From the NCBI GenBank assembly GCA_024682115.1, contig JAIKZO010000108.1, forward strand, positions 55,132-119,131: DNA of 64,000 nucleotides, in the 5' to 3' direction. This DNA comes from Lachnospiraceae bacterium (GTDB lineage Bacteria; Bacillota; Clostridia; Lachnospirales; Lachnospiraceae). Numbering within the stretch: position 1 is the first letter of the stretch; every line of letters begins with the position of its first letter. The position numbers were made by a program, and so were the translations under genes. This document shows, in pieces, positions 27,546 to 35,377 of this stretch. The notes below the pieces were generated by a model. It saw nothing but the letters and a program-made list of their open reading frames with translations. It made no database searches and had not been told where the DNA came from.

Positions 27546-28421
27546 TCATTGCCCCTCCAGGGCATCCATGCCGAGCCTGAACGCTCCCAATATACCCTGT
27601 TTGTCATCGAGTGACTGACAAACGATATAGTTATCGGGATCATCCGTATATCTGTTACGGATATAACCGTTATTTCTCTTAACAAAAGCTTCTCTTATCA
27701 TGGGAAAAAGCTGTTTCTGATGCATCACTCCGCCGCCCAATATTATCATCTGCGGAGAAAGCACTGCGGTATAGTTGAAGATCGCCTTGGCTATGTAATC
27801 GGCCTCAAGCTGCCAGACTTCATCACGGCCTGATAGCTCCTGTCCCTTTTTGCCCCAGCGTTTTTCTATCGCGGGACCGCTTGCGAGTCCTTCAAAACAG
27901 CTCTTGTGATAAGGGCATATGCATTCAAAGTCATCCTTTGAATGTTTGGTTAACATAATGTGTCCACCTTCGGGATGCATTCCTCCATGAAGGAGTTTTC
28001 CGTCATTTATGACACCGATCCCTATTCCGGTGCCTATAGTTATGTAAACTAAATTGTCAACTCCGCGTCCTATCCCGAAAGTATGCTCTCCCAATGCCGA
28101 ACCGTTCACATCGGTATCGAACCCTATCGGAACACCGAGGGCATCCTTAAAAGCCCCTACCATGTTAAAGTTCCTCCAAGCGGTCTTCGGCGTTGATGTG
28201 ATATAACCGTAAGTATCGGATGACTTATCAAGGTCTATCGGGCCAAAACAGCCTATGCCGAGGGCATCGACCTTTTCATCCTTAAAAAATTCAATGAGTC
28301 CGGGTATGGTCTCATCCGGAGTTTTTGTGGGAAAACTCTTTTCCTTTATGAGATTGGCTTTTTCGTCAAAGACGGCGCATACCATTTTGGTACCGCCGGC
28401 TTCAAGAGCACCTGTATACAT
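27546..28421 (-). CDS. ROK family fructokinase
   Basis: ATP-dependent sugar kinase of the ROK family, probably fructokinase of the ScrK/GmuE subgroup. The ATP-binding start GALEAGGTKMVCAVFD is typical of that subgroup. DVNGSALGEHTFG holds the substrate Asp region; the ROK metal/sugar signature is EGGHIML with ECICPYHKSCFEGLASGPAI (Cys/His zinc site). 291 residues. Following manC suggests hexose phosphate metabolism (fructose to mannose-type sugars). Two dispersed motif copies (27949, 28039) lie in it. Confidence 0.88.
   Translation of the reverse strand: MYTGALEAGGTKMVCAVFDEKANLIKEKSFPTKTPDETIPGLIEFFKDEKVDALGIGCFGPIDLDKSSDTYGYITSTPKTAWRNFNMVGAFKDALGVPIGFDTDVNGSALGEHTFGIGRGVDNLVYITIGTGIGIGVINDGKLLHGGMHPEGGHIMLTKHSKDDFECICPYHKSCFEGLASGPAIEKRWGKKGQELSGRDEVWQLEADYIAKAIFNYTAVLSPQMIILGGGVMHQKQLFPMIREAFVKRNNGYIRNRYTDDPDNYIVCQSLDDKQGILGAFRLGMDALEGQ
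27949..28050. repeat. Two copies of the dispersed motif inside the fructokinase gene
   Basis: 27949-27960 has the reverse form GGTTAACATAAT and 28039-28050 the forward form GTTATGTAAACT, so the pair is in opposite orientation. They encode I-M-L-T and V-Y-I-T in different reading frames. Confidence 0.8.
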
Positions 28422-28443
28422 TTATCTTTGATCCGTCCCGATC

Positions 28444-29769
28444 CTATAATTCGATACCTTCAAGCGGTATCTTTACCTTGTCGTCCACCCTTATGTCTTT
28501 ACCGAGCTGGACTTCCATTATCTTAAGTTCGGTGATCGCTTTGACGGTATGCTTTGTTCCCTTGGGCATCCTGACAACATCACCCGGTGAAACGTTCATC
28601 TGTGTCCCGTCTATGACCACGATCCCACGGCCTTCGATGACCGTCCAGACCTCATCACGACGGTTGTGATAGTGATAGTTCATCTTATGTCCGCGCGTAA
28701 GCGTTACCCTTATTGTAAGGCTTTCATCCTGAACATCGAGCACGCGGAAACTTCCCCAGGATTTTTCGGCGAACATTACCTGCTGGTCTATCGCGTCAAC
28801 ATAGGGTTTGATATAACTGGACTGTTCCTTGTCGGAAACAAGTATTCCTTCGGCAGATGCGGCAACAATGACATCCTTAAGGCCCATGCAGAGGATCGGC
28901 ATGTCGAGTTCGTTGATTACGTGAGTGTTCACGCACTTTTCGTTTAATGTCGCTTCGCCGATCGAAGGTTCGTCCATCGCCTCGGTAAGCGTGTTCCAGG
29001 TTCCGAGATCCTTCCATTTGCCCGCAAATCTCATTACGGCGATAGAGGATTCTTTCTCAACCACGGCATAGTCAAAACTTATCTTCTCAAGCGTATCGTA
29101 TTTCTGGCGAAGATCGTAGAAATCCGTAAAATCAATGAGTTCATGAGCCCTGTCAAGGACATATCTGAGTTTAAATGCAAAGACACCGCCGTTCCAGAGA
29201 GCCCCTTTTGAAATGTAATCGGCGGCTGTCACCTTATCGGGCTTTTCCTTGAAAGTAGATACCCTGCTGACGAGAGAATCGTTCTCGGGGATGATATATC
29301 CGTATTTTTCCGAAGGATATGTGGGCTCCATTCCCAAAAGTGCAAGATTGACTTCACCGTCGGCCGCGATATCGGAAAGCGTGCTCAACGCCTTAAAGTA
29401 ATCGTCCTCAACATAAGGATCCACAGGGCAGACAACAACGGGTTCATCCGGATCTATGTTCTCATAATCGGTAAGATAAGCCGATGCAAGAGCTATCGCG
29501 GGGAAGGTATCCCTTCTGCAGGGCTCAACGCATATCCCGACGTTGATGCCGACCTGGTTGTTTATTGCGGAAACCTGTGCCTTTGAGGTTCCTATCGTAA
29601 CCGATGCCTCGGGGTCTACTTTTTTGATCTGACGGTACATCCTCTGTACCATAGATTCGTATTCTCCGTTCTCGGTCTTAAAAAGCTTGATGAACTGTTT
29701 TGAACGGACATCATTAGAAAGGGGCCAGAGTCTCTTTCCCGATCCGCCCGAAAGTAGGATAATATGCAA
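28444..29769 (-). CDS. manC: Mannose-1-phosphate guanylyltransferase / mannose-6-phosphate isomerase type II
   Basis: Makes GDP-mannose for surface glycans. The start is TTG at 29769 (HIILLSGGSGKRLWPLSND), preceded by GGAGG with an 8-base gap. The nucleotidyltransferase domain covers about 1-290 (SGKRLWPLSND, FKEKP, WNGGVFAF); the C-terminal cupin, about 330-440, has the type II isomerase signature YHYHNRRDEVWTVIEG and PKGTKHTVKA. 441 residues. The DVR-SKQF substitution of the usual 'PKQFL' is mild. Sits after the small acidic gene and before fructokinase. Confidence 0.93.
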   Translation of the reverse strand: MHIILLSGGSGKRLWPLSNDVRSKQFIKLFKTENGEYESMVQRMYRQIKKVDPEASVTIGTSKAQVSAINNQVGINVGICVEPCRRDTFPAIALASAYLTDYENIDPDEPVVVCPVDPYVEDDYFKALSTLSDIAADGEVNLALLGMEPTYPSEKYGYIIPENDSLVSRVSTFKEKPDKVTAADYISKGALWNGGVFAFKLRYVLDRAHELIDFTDFYDLRQKYDTLEKISFDYAVVEKESSIAVMRFAGKWKDLGTWNTLTEAMDEPSIGEATLNEKCVNTHVINELDMPILCMGLKDVIVAASAEGILVSDKEQSSYIKPYVDAIDQQVMFAEKSWGSFRVLDVQDESLTIRVTLTRGHKMNYHYHNRRDEVWTVIEGRGIVVIDGTQMNVSPGDVVRMPKGTKHTVKAITELKIMEVQLGKDIRVDDKVKIPLEGIEL

Positions 29770-29786
29770 TGCTTTGTCCTCCCTGT

Positions 29787-30053
29787 TTATCCTTCGATTA
29801 TCAGATATCTGCCGTCACCGACTTCGAAGACCTCATCGGCTTCAAGGATGGATTCTTCATCCATGTCTTCAAGGTCTATACCCTCTTCTTCGAAGTACTC
29901 GATCACTTCCCTGAGTGATCCGACAACCACGGCAAAATTTTCTTCCAGGAAGGCCTGCGCTTCGTCCAGATCGCTGCAGACATCTCCTTCCGGGAAAAGT
30001 TTAGACTGATCCTTTAAAAAACACTTAAGAACCGCTTCATCGTATTCCGGCAT
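29787..30053 (-). CDS. Small acidic protein of unknown function
   Basis: 88 residues, very acidic, with a GAGGTGA ribosome site before the ATG at 30053. It opens MPEYDEAVLKCFLKDQSK and includes DLDEAQAFLEENFAVVVGSL, with a high share of Asp and Glu in the second half (DLEDMDEESILEADE). No signal peptide or membrane segment. I do not recognise the family. Good ribosome site, close packing (15 bases from the peptidase stop and 17 from manC) and biased composition support it being real. Confidence 0.75.
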   Translation of the reverse strand: MPEYDEAVLKCFLKDQSKLFPEGDVCSDLDEAQAFLEENFAVVVGSLREVIEYFEEEGIDLEDMDEESILEADEVFEVGDGRYLIIEG

Positions 30054-30068
30054 ATGTCACCTCACTGC

Positions 30069-32537
30069 TTAGTATCTTAACGGGGTCGTCCAGTAACGCT
30101 GACCGTAGATATCGGTAAAGCAATATGTCATCAGCGTCGTTCCGTCACCGATCTCCGTGTTGCTTATGAGCATGGACTCCATGTCCTTATCGACCGTAAG
30201 AGTCTCGCCAAGGTAATAGCTGTCCTTATATTCTTTGTCATATGTATAGTAGTCGCAGACAAAATCTATCTTATCTCCGATCTCAAGTTCGGTAAGGTTC
30301 TTGGCTATGGTCTCGGTCTCGCCTTCGATGTAATCATAGCAGGCACCTGCGATATATCCGTCTTCGTTCTCCGAACTGAAGACGATGATGAGATTACATC
30401 TTTCGCCGTTCAGCATACAGGGAACCCTTCCCGTGATGAGATAATCATCCGCAGTACCCTGCGTATCAAGATGATAAAACGCAACGGGCTGCTTCTCTAT
30501 CGAAAGCCAGGTCTTGTCCGTGGGTGCGAGGAGATTTTTGTCATCATCATACTCGTAAACGCTGTCCATTCCCAGATCTATATATCCCTCGCCGTCGTCG
30601 TAGAATGCGTTGAGTTCAAGATCGCTCACCAACGACCATTTGTCTTCGTCGAGCTTTATGACGGAATCGCCGTAATCGTTCGCCGTCCAGATGAAATCTC
30701 CGGGATCAAGGTGTGTTGATGCGATATACTCGGCCGCCTGATCGATATCAAGGCTTCTTCCGAGGAATCCGGTATTTGAAGCATCAAGTCCGGAGATCGA
30801 AGAAAAGTCGCCTCCCATGAAACTGCCGAGGAGCTGTCCGATAAGATCCGCGGAGTTGAGCGTTGAACTCTGAGATGAAGATCCTGTCATGTCAAAAAGC
30901 GATCCCATAGGAGAAGATGTTCCGCCGGATGCGACCTGACCCGCAACCTCCAGGGATGCGAAATTCTGTATGCACTTTGCATACTCTTCATCCATTCCTA
31001 TCGCGGCATAGGTGTTTACCATGCTGTCGACTTTTGAAGTCTTTTTATAGGGGAAATATATCGAAAGACCGTATGCATTGGTCATGTTCGCACCGGTACG
31101 GTTGTACTTGACACATCCGAGGAGCGCATTGGCAAGGTCCGTTCCTTCCGACGTTCCGACTCTCTTTGCAAAGTCGACAAGATCTATCTGGTCAATCTTT
31201 GAAGATGCCGCAAACTCTCTGGTACAGCCTCTCGCACCGGAGATCATCGAATACTGTTTGTTCTTTATGAGTTCCGAAGTATTGGCGGAAAATGCCGCAA
31301 GTTCGGAAGGAACCGTGGCACGAAGCTCCGCAAGGTCAACGAGCGAAAGCGTCGTCTTCTGTCCCGGAACGTTGTTCGCACACGCATCGGTGAACGTATC
31401 TATAATGATCTTTCCGAGTTCCGTGGTGGGTATGGAAGTATTTTTGTTAAGCTCGTTGAGCCACTTGGTGTAATACCATCCGATACCGGGTTCGGTCTCT
31501 TCCGAAGCGATCATATAATCACTGTAATTTGAAACGACGAGAGCGGTCTCGACCGTAGCCATCAGGCATGCGTCAAAGCCCACGAAATCAAATGTGACTC
31601 CGCCCGCTTTAAGCGCTTTGTCTATACCTGCAAGGGACATGGCGCCCGATAAAGCGCTCTTTTCATCATAACCGTAACCGGTGGTGGATCCGCCGCCGTG
31701 ATCCCATAAGATAAGATCATATCTGTCCGCAGGGAAATTTCCCGCAGTCCACTTTATGAAATCCGAAAGGTTATTCGGATCCGTCATCACGCCTTTACCG
31801 GCATTGTCGTTAAGGCAGTAAAGCTGTCCGTTCGAAACCCTGTATATCTGGTTCACCGAATTGCTGACAACACTGTTCTGCCATTTCTTACATCCGCCCG
31901 TATAAATGATGAGGTTTATCTTATCGCCGACATTGGCCGAAAGCATCTCCTGGATATCCTTTGATGCCATCGCATGTTTGCTCTCAAGGTCCGTACCGCA
32001 CATATAGACCATTATCGTAATGGTATCATCCCCGTTTCCTTTAATGGCAGTACGCTTTGCGGCCGCAGAAGGAGCTACTGACGTATCGAGCACTCCGGTA
32101 TTTGAGTTCCCGCTCCAACTTGCGGATCCCGCGGTGTTAAAGCCTGCAGACGATCCGCCGCCCATAAGGCTGTCAAAAAGCGATGTGGTCGTTGTCTGCG
32201 ACTGGTTACCGTTATTGTTGGTGTTATTTGTATAGGCTTCCTGAGTATATGCGCCGGTATCGTCTCCGCCCAAGAGAGAAGACATATCTCCGCCGAGAAG
32301 CGATGAGAGTCCGCCGCCTCCGCCCAAGAGCACGATCGCCGCGATGATTATCAAAAGAAGAGGGCTTCTTCCGCCTCCCCTTTGTACGTTTCCGCCGCCA
32401 CCCGAAGGCGTGCCTGAACCCTGACCGTATCCCGAAGGCGATCCTACCGGCCCCGTTCCGAGGCCTTCGCCCCTTTTATGAACTCCGGCACCTCCGTCCG
32501 TTACATTCTTTTTTCTTCCTATCGGTCTGTCTGCCAT
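30069..32537 (-). CDS. Membrane-anchored clostripain-type (C11) cysteine peptidase
   Basis: 822 residues. The N-terminal 57 residues are Gly/Arg-rich and probably cytosolic; one membrane segment follows at about 59-73 (PLLLIIIAAIVLLGG). A Gly/Ser/Asn/Thr-rich linker leads to a peptidase C11 domain from about residue 170: TITIMVYMCGTDLES, then His280 in LWDHGGG and Cys324 in FDACLMATVE, the caspase-like His/Cys pair. The last 200 residues are of unknown fold. C11 enzymes cleave after Arg or Lys. It starts three bases after the small membrane protein stop, without a close ribosome site. Confidence 0.88.
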   Translation of the reverse strand: MADRPIGRKKNVTDGGAGVHKRGEGLGTGPVGSPSGYGQGSGTPSGGGGNVQRGGGRSPLLLIIIAAIVLLGGGGGLSSLLGGDMSSLLGGDDTGAYTQEAYTNNTNNNGNQSQTTTTSLFDSLMGGGSSAGFNTAGSASWSGNSNTGVLDTSVAPSAAAKRTAIKGNGDDTITIMVYMCGTDLESKHAMASKDIQEMLSANVGDKINLIIYTGGCKKWQNSVVSNSVNQIYRVSNGQLYCLNDNAGKGVMTDPNNLSDFIKWTAGNFPADRYDLILWDHGGGSTTGYGYDEKSALSGAMSLAGIDKALKAGGVTFDFVGFDACLMATVETALVVSNYSDYMIASEETEPGIGWYYTKWLNELNKNTSIPTTELGKIIIDTFTDACANNVPGQKTTLSLVDLAELRATVPSELAAFSANTSELIKNKQYSMISGARGCTREFAASSKIDQIDLVDFAKRVGTSEGTDLANALLGCVKYNRTGANMTNAYGLSIYFPYKKTSKVDSMVNTYAAIGMDEEYAKCIQNFASLEVAGQVASGGTSSPMGSLFDMTGSSSQSSTLNSADLIGQLLGSFMGGDFSSISGLDASNTGFLGRSLDIDQAAEYIASTHLDPGDFIWTANDYGDSVIKLDEDKWSLVSDLELNAFYDDGEGYIDLGMDSVYEYDDDKNLLAPTDKTWLSIEKQPVAFYHLDTQGTADDYLITGRVPCMLNGERCNLIIVFSSENEDGYIAGACYDYIEGETETIAKNLTELEIGDKIDFVCDYYTYDKEYKDSYYLGETLTVDKDMESMLISNTEIGDGTTLMTYCFTDIYGQRYWTTPLRY

Positions 32538-32540
32538 ATG

Positions 32541-32810
32541 TCATCTGCGCGACGAAGCGCGTTCTCCTTTCAGTTTACGTTCTTTTTTGAAATTCTCCTC
32601 AAAGCGGTCCACGGCGACGAGTAACCCCAGGAACATGGCCGCATAAGCCGGGATCCTGGCAATCGAAGATAAGACCGTACTGTTCTTAACGACACCTTTC
32701 ATGCGTTTTTTGTGTATCTTTCTTATCTTTGCATCACGGGAATCGCTGTATCTGTTCTTCTGTTTCTGACGTAACTTTTTTTCTTTTGCTTTAAGCTTTT
32801 GAAGATCCAT
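32541..32810 (-). CDS. Small basic single-pass membrane protein
   Basis: 89 residues: a Lys/Arg/Gln-rich N-terminal half (LKAKEKKLRQKQKNRYSD), one hydrophobic segment around 52-67 (IPAYAAMFLGLLVAV) and a basic tail ending KGERASSRR. Family unknown. Placement directly upstream of the C11 peptidase, with a three-base gap, suggests a joint role. There is no clear ribosome site before the ATG at 32810; the leader instead contains two dispersed motif copies, so the true start is less certain. Confidence 0.6.
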   Translation of the reverse strand: MDLQKLKAKEKKLRQKQKNRYSDSRDAKIRKIHKKRMKGVVKNSTVLSSIARIPAYAAMFLGLLVAVDRFEENFKKERKLKGERASSRR

Positions 32811-32850
32811 TTTTGTTGAGGGCGACTGCTTTGTCCGCGCAGCCTTTGTT

Positions 32851-32892
32851 GTTATGTAAACCTTTGTGCGGGTTATGGTTGTTATGTAAACT
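32851..32892. repeat. Intergenic pair of the dispersed motif
   Basis: GTTATGTAAACC at 32851-32862 and GTTATGTAAACT at 32881-32892 are direct copies with a 30-base period, in the gap between the helix-turn-helix gene and the small membrane protein gene. A related GGTTATGGTT lies between them. Confidence 0.8.
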
Positions 32893-32898
32893 AATTTG

Positions 32899-33381
32899 TC
32901 ACTTGAAGAGCCCGGTTACCGTGCTCATTACTTTTTTATTGCTGAGTACTGATTCTATGAGTGAAGTCACATCGGATTTTTCACCCTTTAATAAGGCAAG
33001 TGCGGCTTTCTTCGTGTCCGCATCGGCCTTACGGTAAAGCTCGAGTACCTTCTTTTCGGCCGCCGTTACTTTTACCGAAGAACCCGTTGAAGAAGTTGTC
33101 TTCTTTGCGGTCGACGATGTCTTGGCGGATGAAGTCTTCTTTGATGATGCGGCAGATGAAGCCTTGGCCTTTACCGGCGCATCGAGAAGGGATTTTTGTG
33201 TGACTCCCGTTGCTTTTGCTATGGCCTTGAGCTGATCCTGTGAGGGTTTGAGCTCATTTCTTTCGATCTTGCCTATATCGGCCCCCGATGTTCCCTTAAC
33301 TTTCTTGGCGAGCGCATCCTGTGTGAGTTTTGCGCCTGTCCTTGCTTCTTTTACCAGATCTCCTACGTATTTAACTGCCAT
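32899..33381 (-). CDS. Helix-turn-helix DNA-binding protein with Lys/Ala/Ser-rich linker
   Basis: 160 residues from the ATG at 33381, which has an AAAGGAGG site seven bases upstream; the longer frame to 33420 is not needed. Residues about 7-62 form an XRE/HTH_3 domain (VKEARTGAKLTQDALAKKV, then GKIERNELKPSQDQLKAIAK). Residues 68-103 are a run of Lys, Ala, Ser and Thr resembling histone H1 tails. The last part is helical (KVLELYRKADADTKKAALALL). It could be a regulator or nucleoid-type protein; targets are unknown. The downstream gap holds two dispersed motif copies. Confidence 0.82.
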   Translation of the reverse strand: MAVKYVGDLVKEARTGAKLTQDALAKKVKGTSGADIGKIERNELKPSQDQLKAIAKATGVTQKSLLDAPVKAKASSAASSKKTSSAKTSSTAKKTTSSTGSSVKVTAAEKKVLELYRKADADTKKAALALLKGEKSDVTSLIESVLSNKKVMSTVTGLFK

Positions 33382-33443
33382 GAAATATCCTCCTTTATTG
33401 AAGAAATATCCTTGTAACATTGTGAAAAAACTATCCGTTTTTT

Positions 33444-33449
33444 ATAATA
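33444..33449 (-). promoter_or_regulatory. Possible -10 element of the helix-turn-helix gene
   Basis: Minus-strand TGGTATTAT reads as an extended -10 (TGn + TATTAT), about 62 bases before the start codon. No good -35 is seen. Confidence 0.35.
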
Positions 33450-33505
33450 CCACATTTTCTCTTTTCCTGGCTTAAAAAAGTATACGGCCGGCCCTCTTTC
33501 GGGCG

Positions 33506-33538
33506 AAAAAACACCCGGCATATGAAATGCCGGGTTAT
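33506..33538 (-). terminator. Terminator after the MscS-like gene
   Basis: Minus-strand ACCCGGCAT, a five-base loop, ATGCCGGGT, then G and six T residues. It is 12 bases past the stop codon and is a strong intrinsic terminator for ribU-mscS. Confidence 0.92.
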
Positions 33539-33549
33539 ATGTACATTTT

Positions 33550-34380
33550 TCAGTCCCGCATGTGAACATCCATCTGGGGGTACGGGATGCTTATTCCGTT
33601 TTCGTCGAAAGCCTTTTTTATCTTTTCCATGATGCTTCCGCGCCCCGCATTGTAGTTCTCAAGCGGAAATTCGCAGAAGAGGTTGAACACGATCGCACTT
33701 TCGGCATATTCGGCTACCCTTACGGAAAAAGGTCTCTCCTTTGCCCTTAGAGGCTCTTCTTCAACGATCTTTGAAAGGACCTCCTTGGCCTTGTCGATGT
33801 CGGTCGCATAAGCAACTCCTACCCTTATGTTCGACACTTTGACATTACGCGCTCCCGCGGGATGCAGATATGTATAATTGACGATACTCGTATTCGCAAG
33901 GTCTCCGTTCGGAAGGACTATGATCCTGTTTTCCGAAGTCCGAAGCTTCGTATAGCAGATCTTTATCTCATAAACGACGCCTTCGTTCTTATGCATATCC
34001 TCGTAGATATAGTCGCCCACCTTAAAAGGTTTCTGCAAAAGAATCAGGACTCCTCCGGCAAAATTCGAAAGGCTTCCCTGAACGGCCAGTCCGGCCGTGA
34101 CTCCGACAGATCCCAGGACCGCGGCGAGAGAAGTCGCGTTGACTCCGAACCCGACCAGTATCAGCGTGATCAGAACTATATAGAGCAGTACCTTTACGAG
34201 CGATTCCATAAAAGACATCACTCCGGCTTCGGCCTTTGCTCTTTCCATTGACCTGTGCAGAAGTTTGATAAGGATACCGATGAGCTTTGCCCCGATAAAG
34301 AAAACAACGAGACAGAGTATCGTTTTTATCCCGAAATTGACTGCCTTCTGCGGAAAAGTCGATAAGAATTGATCCAACAT
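33550..34380 (-). CDS. MscS family small-conductance mechanosensitive channel
   Basis: Membrane channel that opens under hypo-osmotic shock. 276 residues: three membrane segments within about residues 15-110, the third being the Gly/Ala-rich pore helix (AVLGSVGVTAGLAVQGSLSN). The beta domain follows (GGVLILLQKPFKVGDYI, RIIVLPNGDLANTSIVNYT) and an alpha/beta C-terminus ending IPYPQMDVHMRD. It follows ribU by about 37 bases and ends in a strong terminator. Confidence 0.93.
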   Translation of the reverse strand: MLDQFLSTFPQKAVNFGIKTILCLVVFFIGAKLIGILIKLLHRSMERAKAEAGVMSFMESLVKVLLYIVLITLILVGFGVNATSLAAVLGSVGVTAGLAVQGSLSNFAGGVLILLQKPFKVGDYIYEDMHKNEGVVYEIKICYTKLRTSENRIIVLPNGDLANTSIVNYTYLHPAGARNVKVSNIRVGVAYATDIDKAKEVLSKIVEEEPLRAKERPFSVRVAEYAESAIVFNLFCEFPLENYNAGRGSIMEKIKKAFDENGISIPYPQMDVHMRD

Positions 34381-34417
34381 AAAAAAACTGAATATCCCTT
34401 CATTAATATGGATATAA

Positions 34418-35083
34418 TCAAAATACCCCTATCATGGCAAGAAATGCAAGGACAAATGTGATAAGGATCGCAAGCGATATAAGGAAAAATCCCAGGCTGA
34501 ACCTGCCTTTTCCTTCCTCGGACTTTGAGGGTTTCACGAGTTTTGCGGCTCTAAGCGCCGTAACGAGCGGCTTATAAAGGAGCAGCGTGATACCGGCATT
34601 TATGCCTCCCTTTATAAGGTTAAATGGAAGAAATACGGGGATCAGCATTCCTACTACCATCGAGCGGTCAACCTTCATGTAGAGCGGCGTGATAATGTAG
34701 TTCCACAAAAGCATTGAGATCACCATGCAGATGACACCGAGTGTCAGTCCGATGATCGCTCCCTGCTTTGTCCTTTTCTTCGTGTAAACGATAGCTGCGG
34801 GAAGTGCGAACGAGCATGATGCTATGACGTTCATCAGGAATCCGTAAGGCCCTGTCGAGCTTATCGTGATCATTTCGATGAACGAAACAAGCACCGATAT
34901 GAGAACGCTTGAGACCGGTCCGAAAAGGAATCCGGCAATAACTATTATCGCATCCTTGGGCTCGTAGCTTAAGAATCCCGCAACGTTGGGGATTACCTTT
35001 GCCGCAACGACCGATACGAATGCGATCGCGGTAAACATCGCCGTTACGGCGATATACTGAGGGGTGATCTTGTTGTTTTTCAT
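34418..35083 (-). CDS. ribU: Riboflavin ECF transporter substrate-binding protein RibU
   Basis: S component of an energy-coupling factor importer for riboflavin. 221 residues from the ATG at 35083, which has AAAGGAG nearby; the frame further upstream runs into the riboswitch. About six hydrophobic segments, with ITPQYIAVTAMFTAIAFVSV at the start and AFVSVVAAKVIPNVAGFLSYEPKDAIIVIAGFLFGP in the middle (pieces: PNVAGFLSYEPKDA, IVIAGFLFGP), which match RibU. The FMN riboswitch directly upstream makes the substrate assignment firm. The energising EcfA/T genes are not in the window. Confidence 0.95.
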   Translation of the reverse strand: MKNNKITPQYIAVTAMFTAIAFVSVVAAKVIPNVAGFLSYEPKDAIIVIAGFLFGPVSSVLISVLVSFIEMITISSTGPYGFLMNVIASCSFALPAAIVYTKKRTKQGAIIGLTLGVICMVISMLLWNYIITPLYMKVDRSMVVGMLIPVFLPFNLIKGGINAGITLLLYKPLVTALRAAKLVKPSKSEEGKGRFSLGFFLISLAILITFVLAFLAMIGVF

Positions 35084-35160
35084 TTTCTGTCTCCTTTTTG
35101 AAAAATATTCAGAGAAAGAAACATGAAGCGTTTTGGCTTTACACGGATGATTTTTCCGCA

Positions 35161-35191
35161 TAAAAAAGCCCCGAACACAGAGGTTCAGGGC
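35161..35191 (-). terminator. Terminator of the FMN riboswitch expression platform
   Basis: Minus-strand GCCCTGAAC pairs with GTTCGGGGC (one G-U) and is followed by six T residues. It lies just after the riboswitch aptamer and about 80 bases before ribU, so FMN binding probably causes premature termination. Confidence 0.9.
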
Positions 35192-35210
35192 ACACTTACA
35201 GTGTATTCTT

Positions 35211-35333
35211 TCTTCTTCCATCCGGACTGTACCGTCGGTACCGGATTCACACCGGTTCAGCTTTCGCTCGCAGACTTACCGAAAGATCTTTTCGGTTCAC
35301 TGCCGGTCGGGAATTTCACCCTGCCCTGAAGAT
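35211..35333 (-). ncRNA. FMN riboswitch (RFN element)
   Basis: The minus strand from 35333 reads the RFN consensus: ATCTTCAGGGCAGGGTGAAA, then TTCCCGACCGGC, AGTCTGCGAGC, GGTGTGAATCCGGTACCGAC, and ACAGTCCGGATGGAAGAAG at the closing stem. All main conserved boxes and the closing P1 stem are present. It senses FMN and controls ribU through the downstream terminator. Confidence 0.97.
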
Positions 35334-35344
35334 TACCATGGTTT

Positions 35345-35372
35345 ATTTTATCATCAATAATTCAATTGTCAA
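35345..35372 (-). promoter_or_regulatory. Promoter of the FMN riboswitch / ribU
   Basis: TTGACA (35372-35367), 16 bases, TAAAAT (35350-35345) on the minus strand, just after the ppk stop and 12 bases before the aptamer. Confidence 0.75.
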
Positions 35373-35377
35373 TGATG

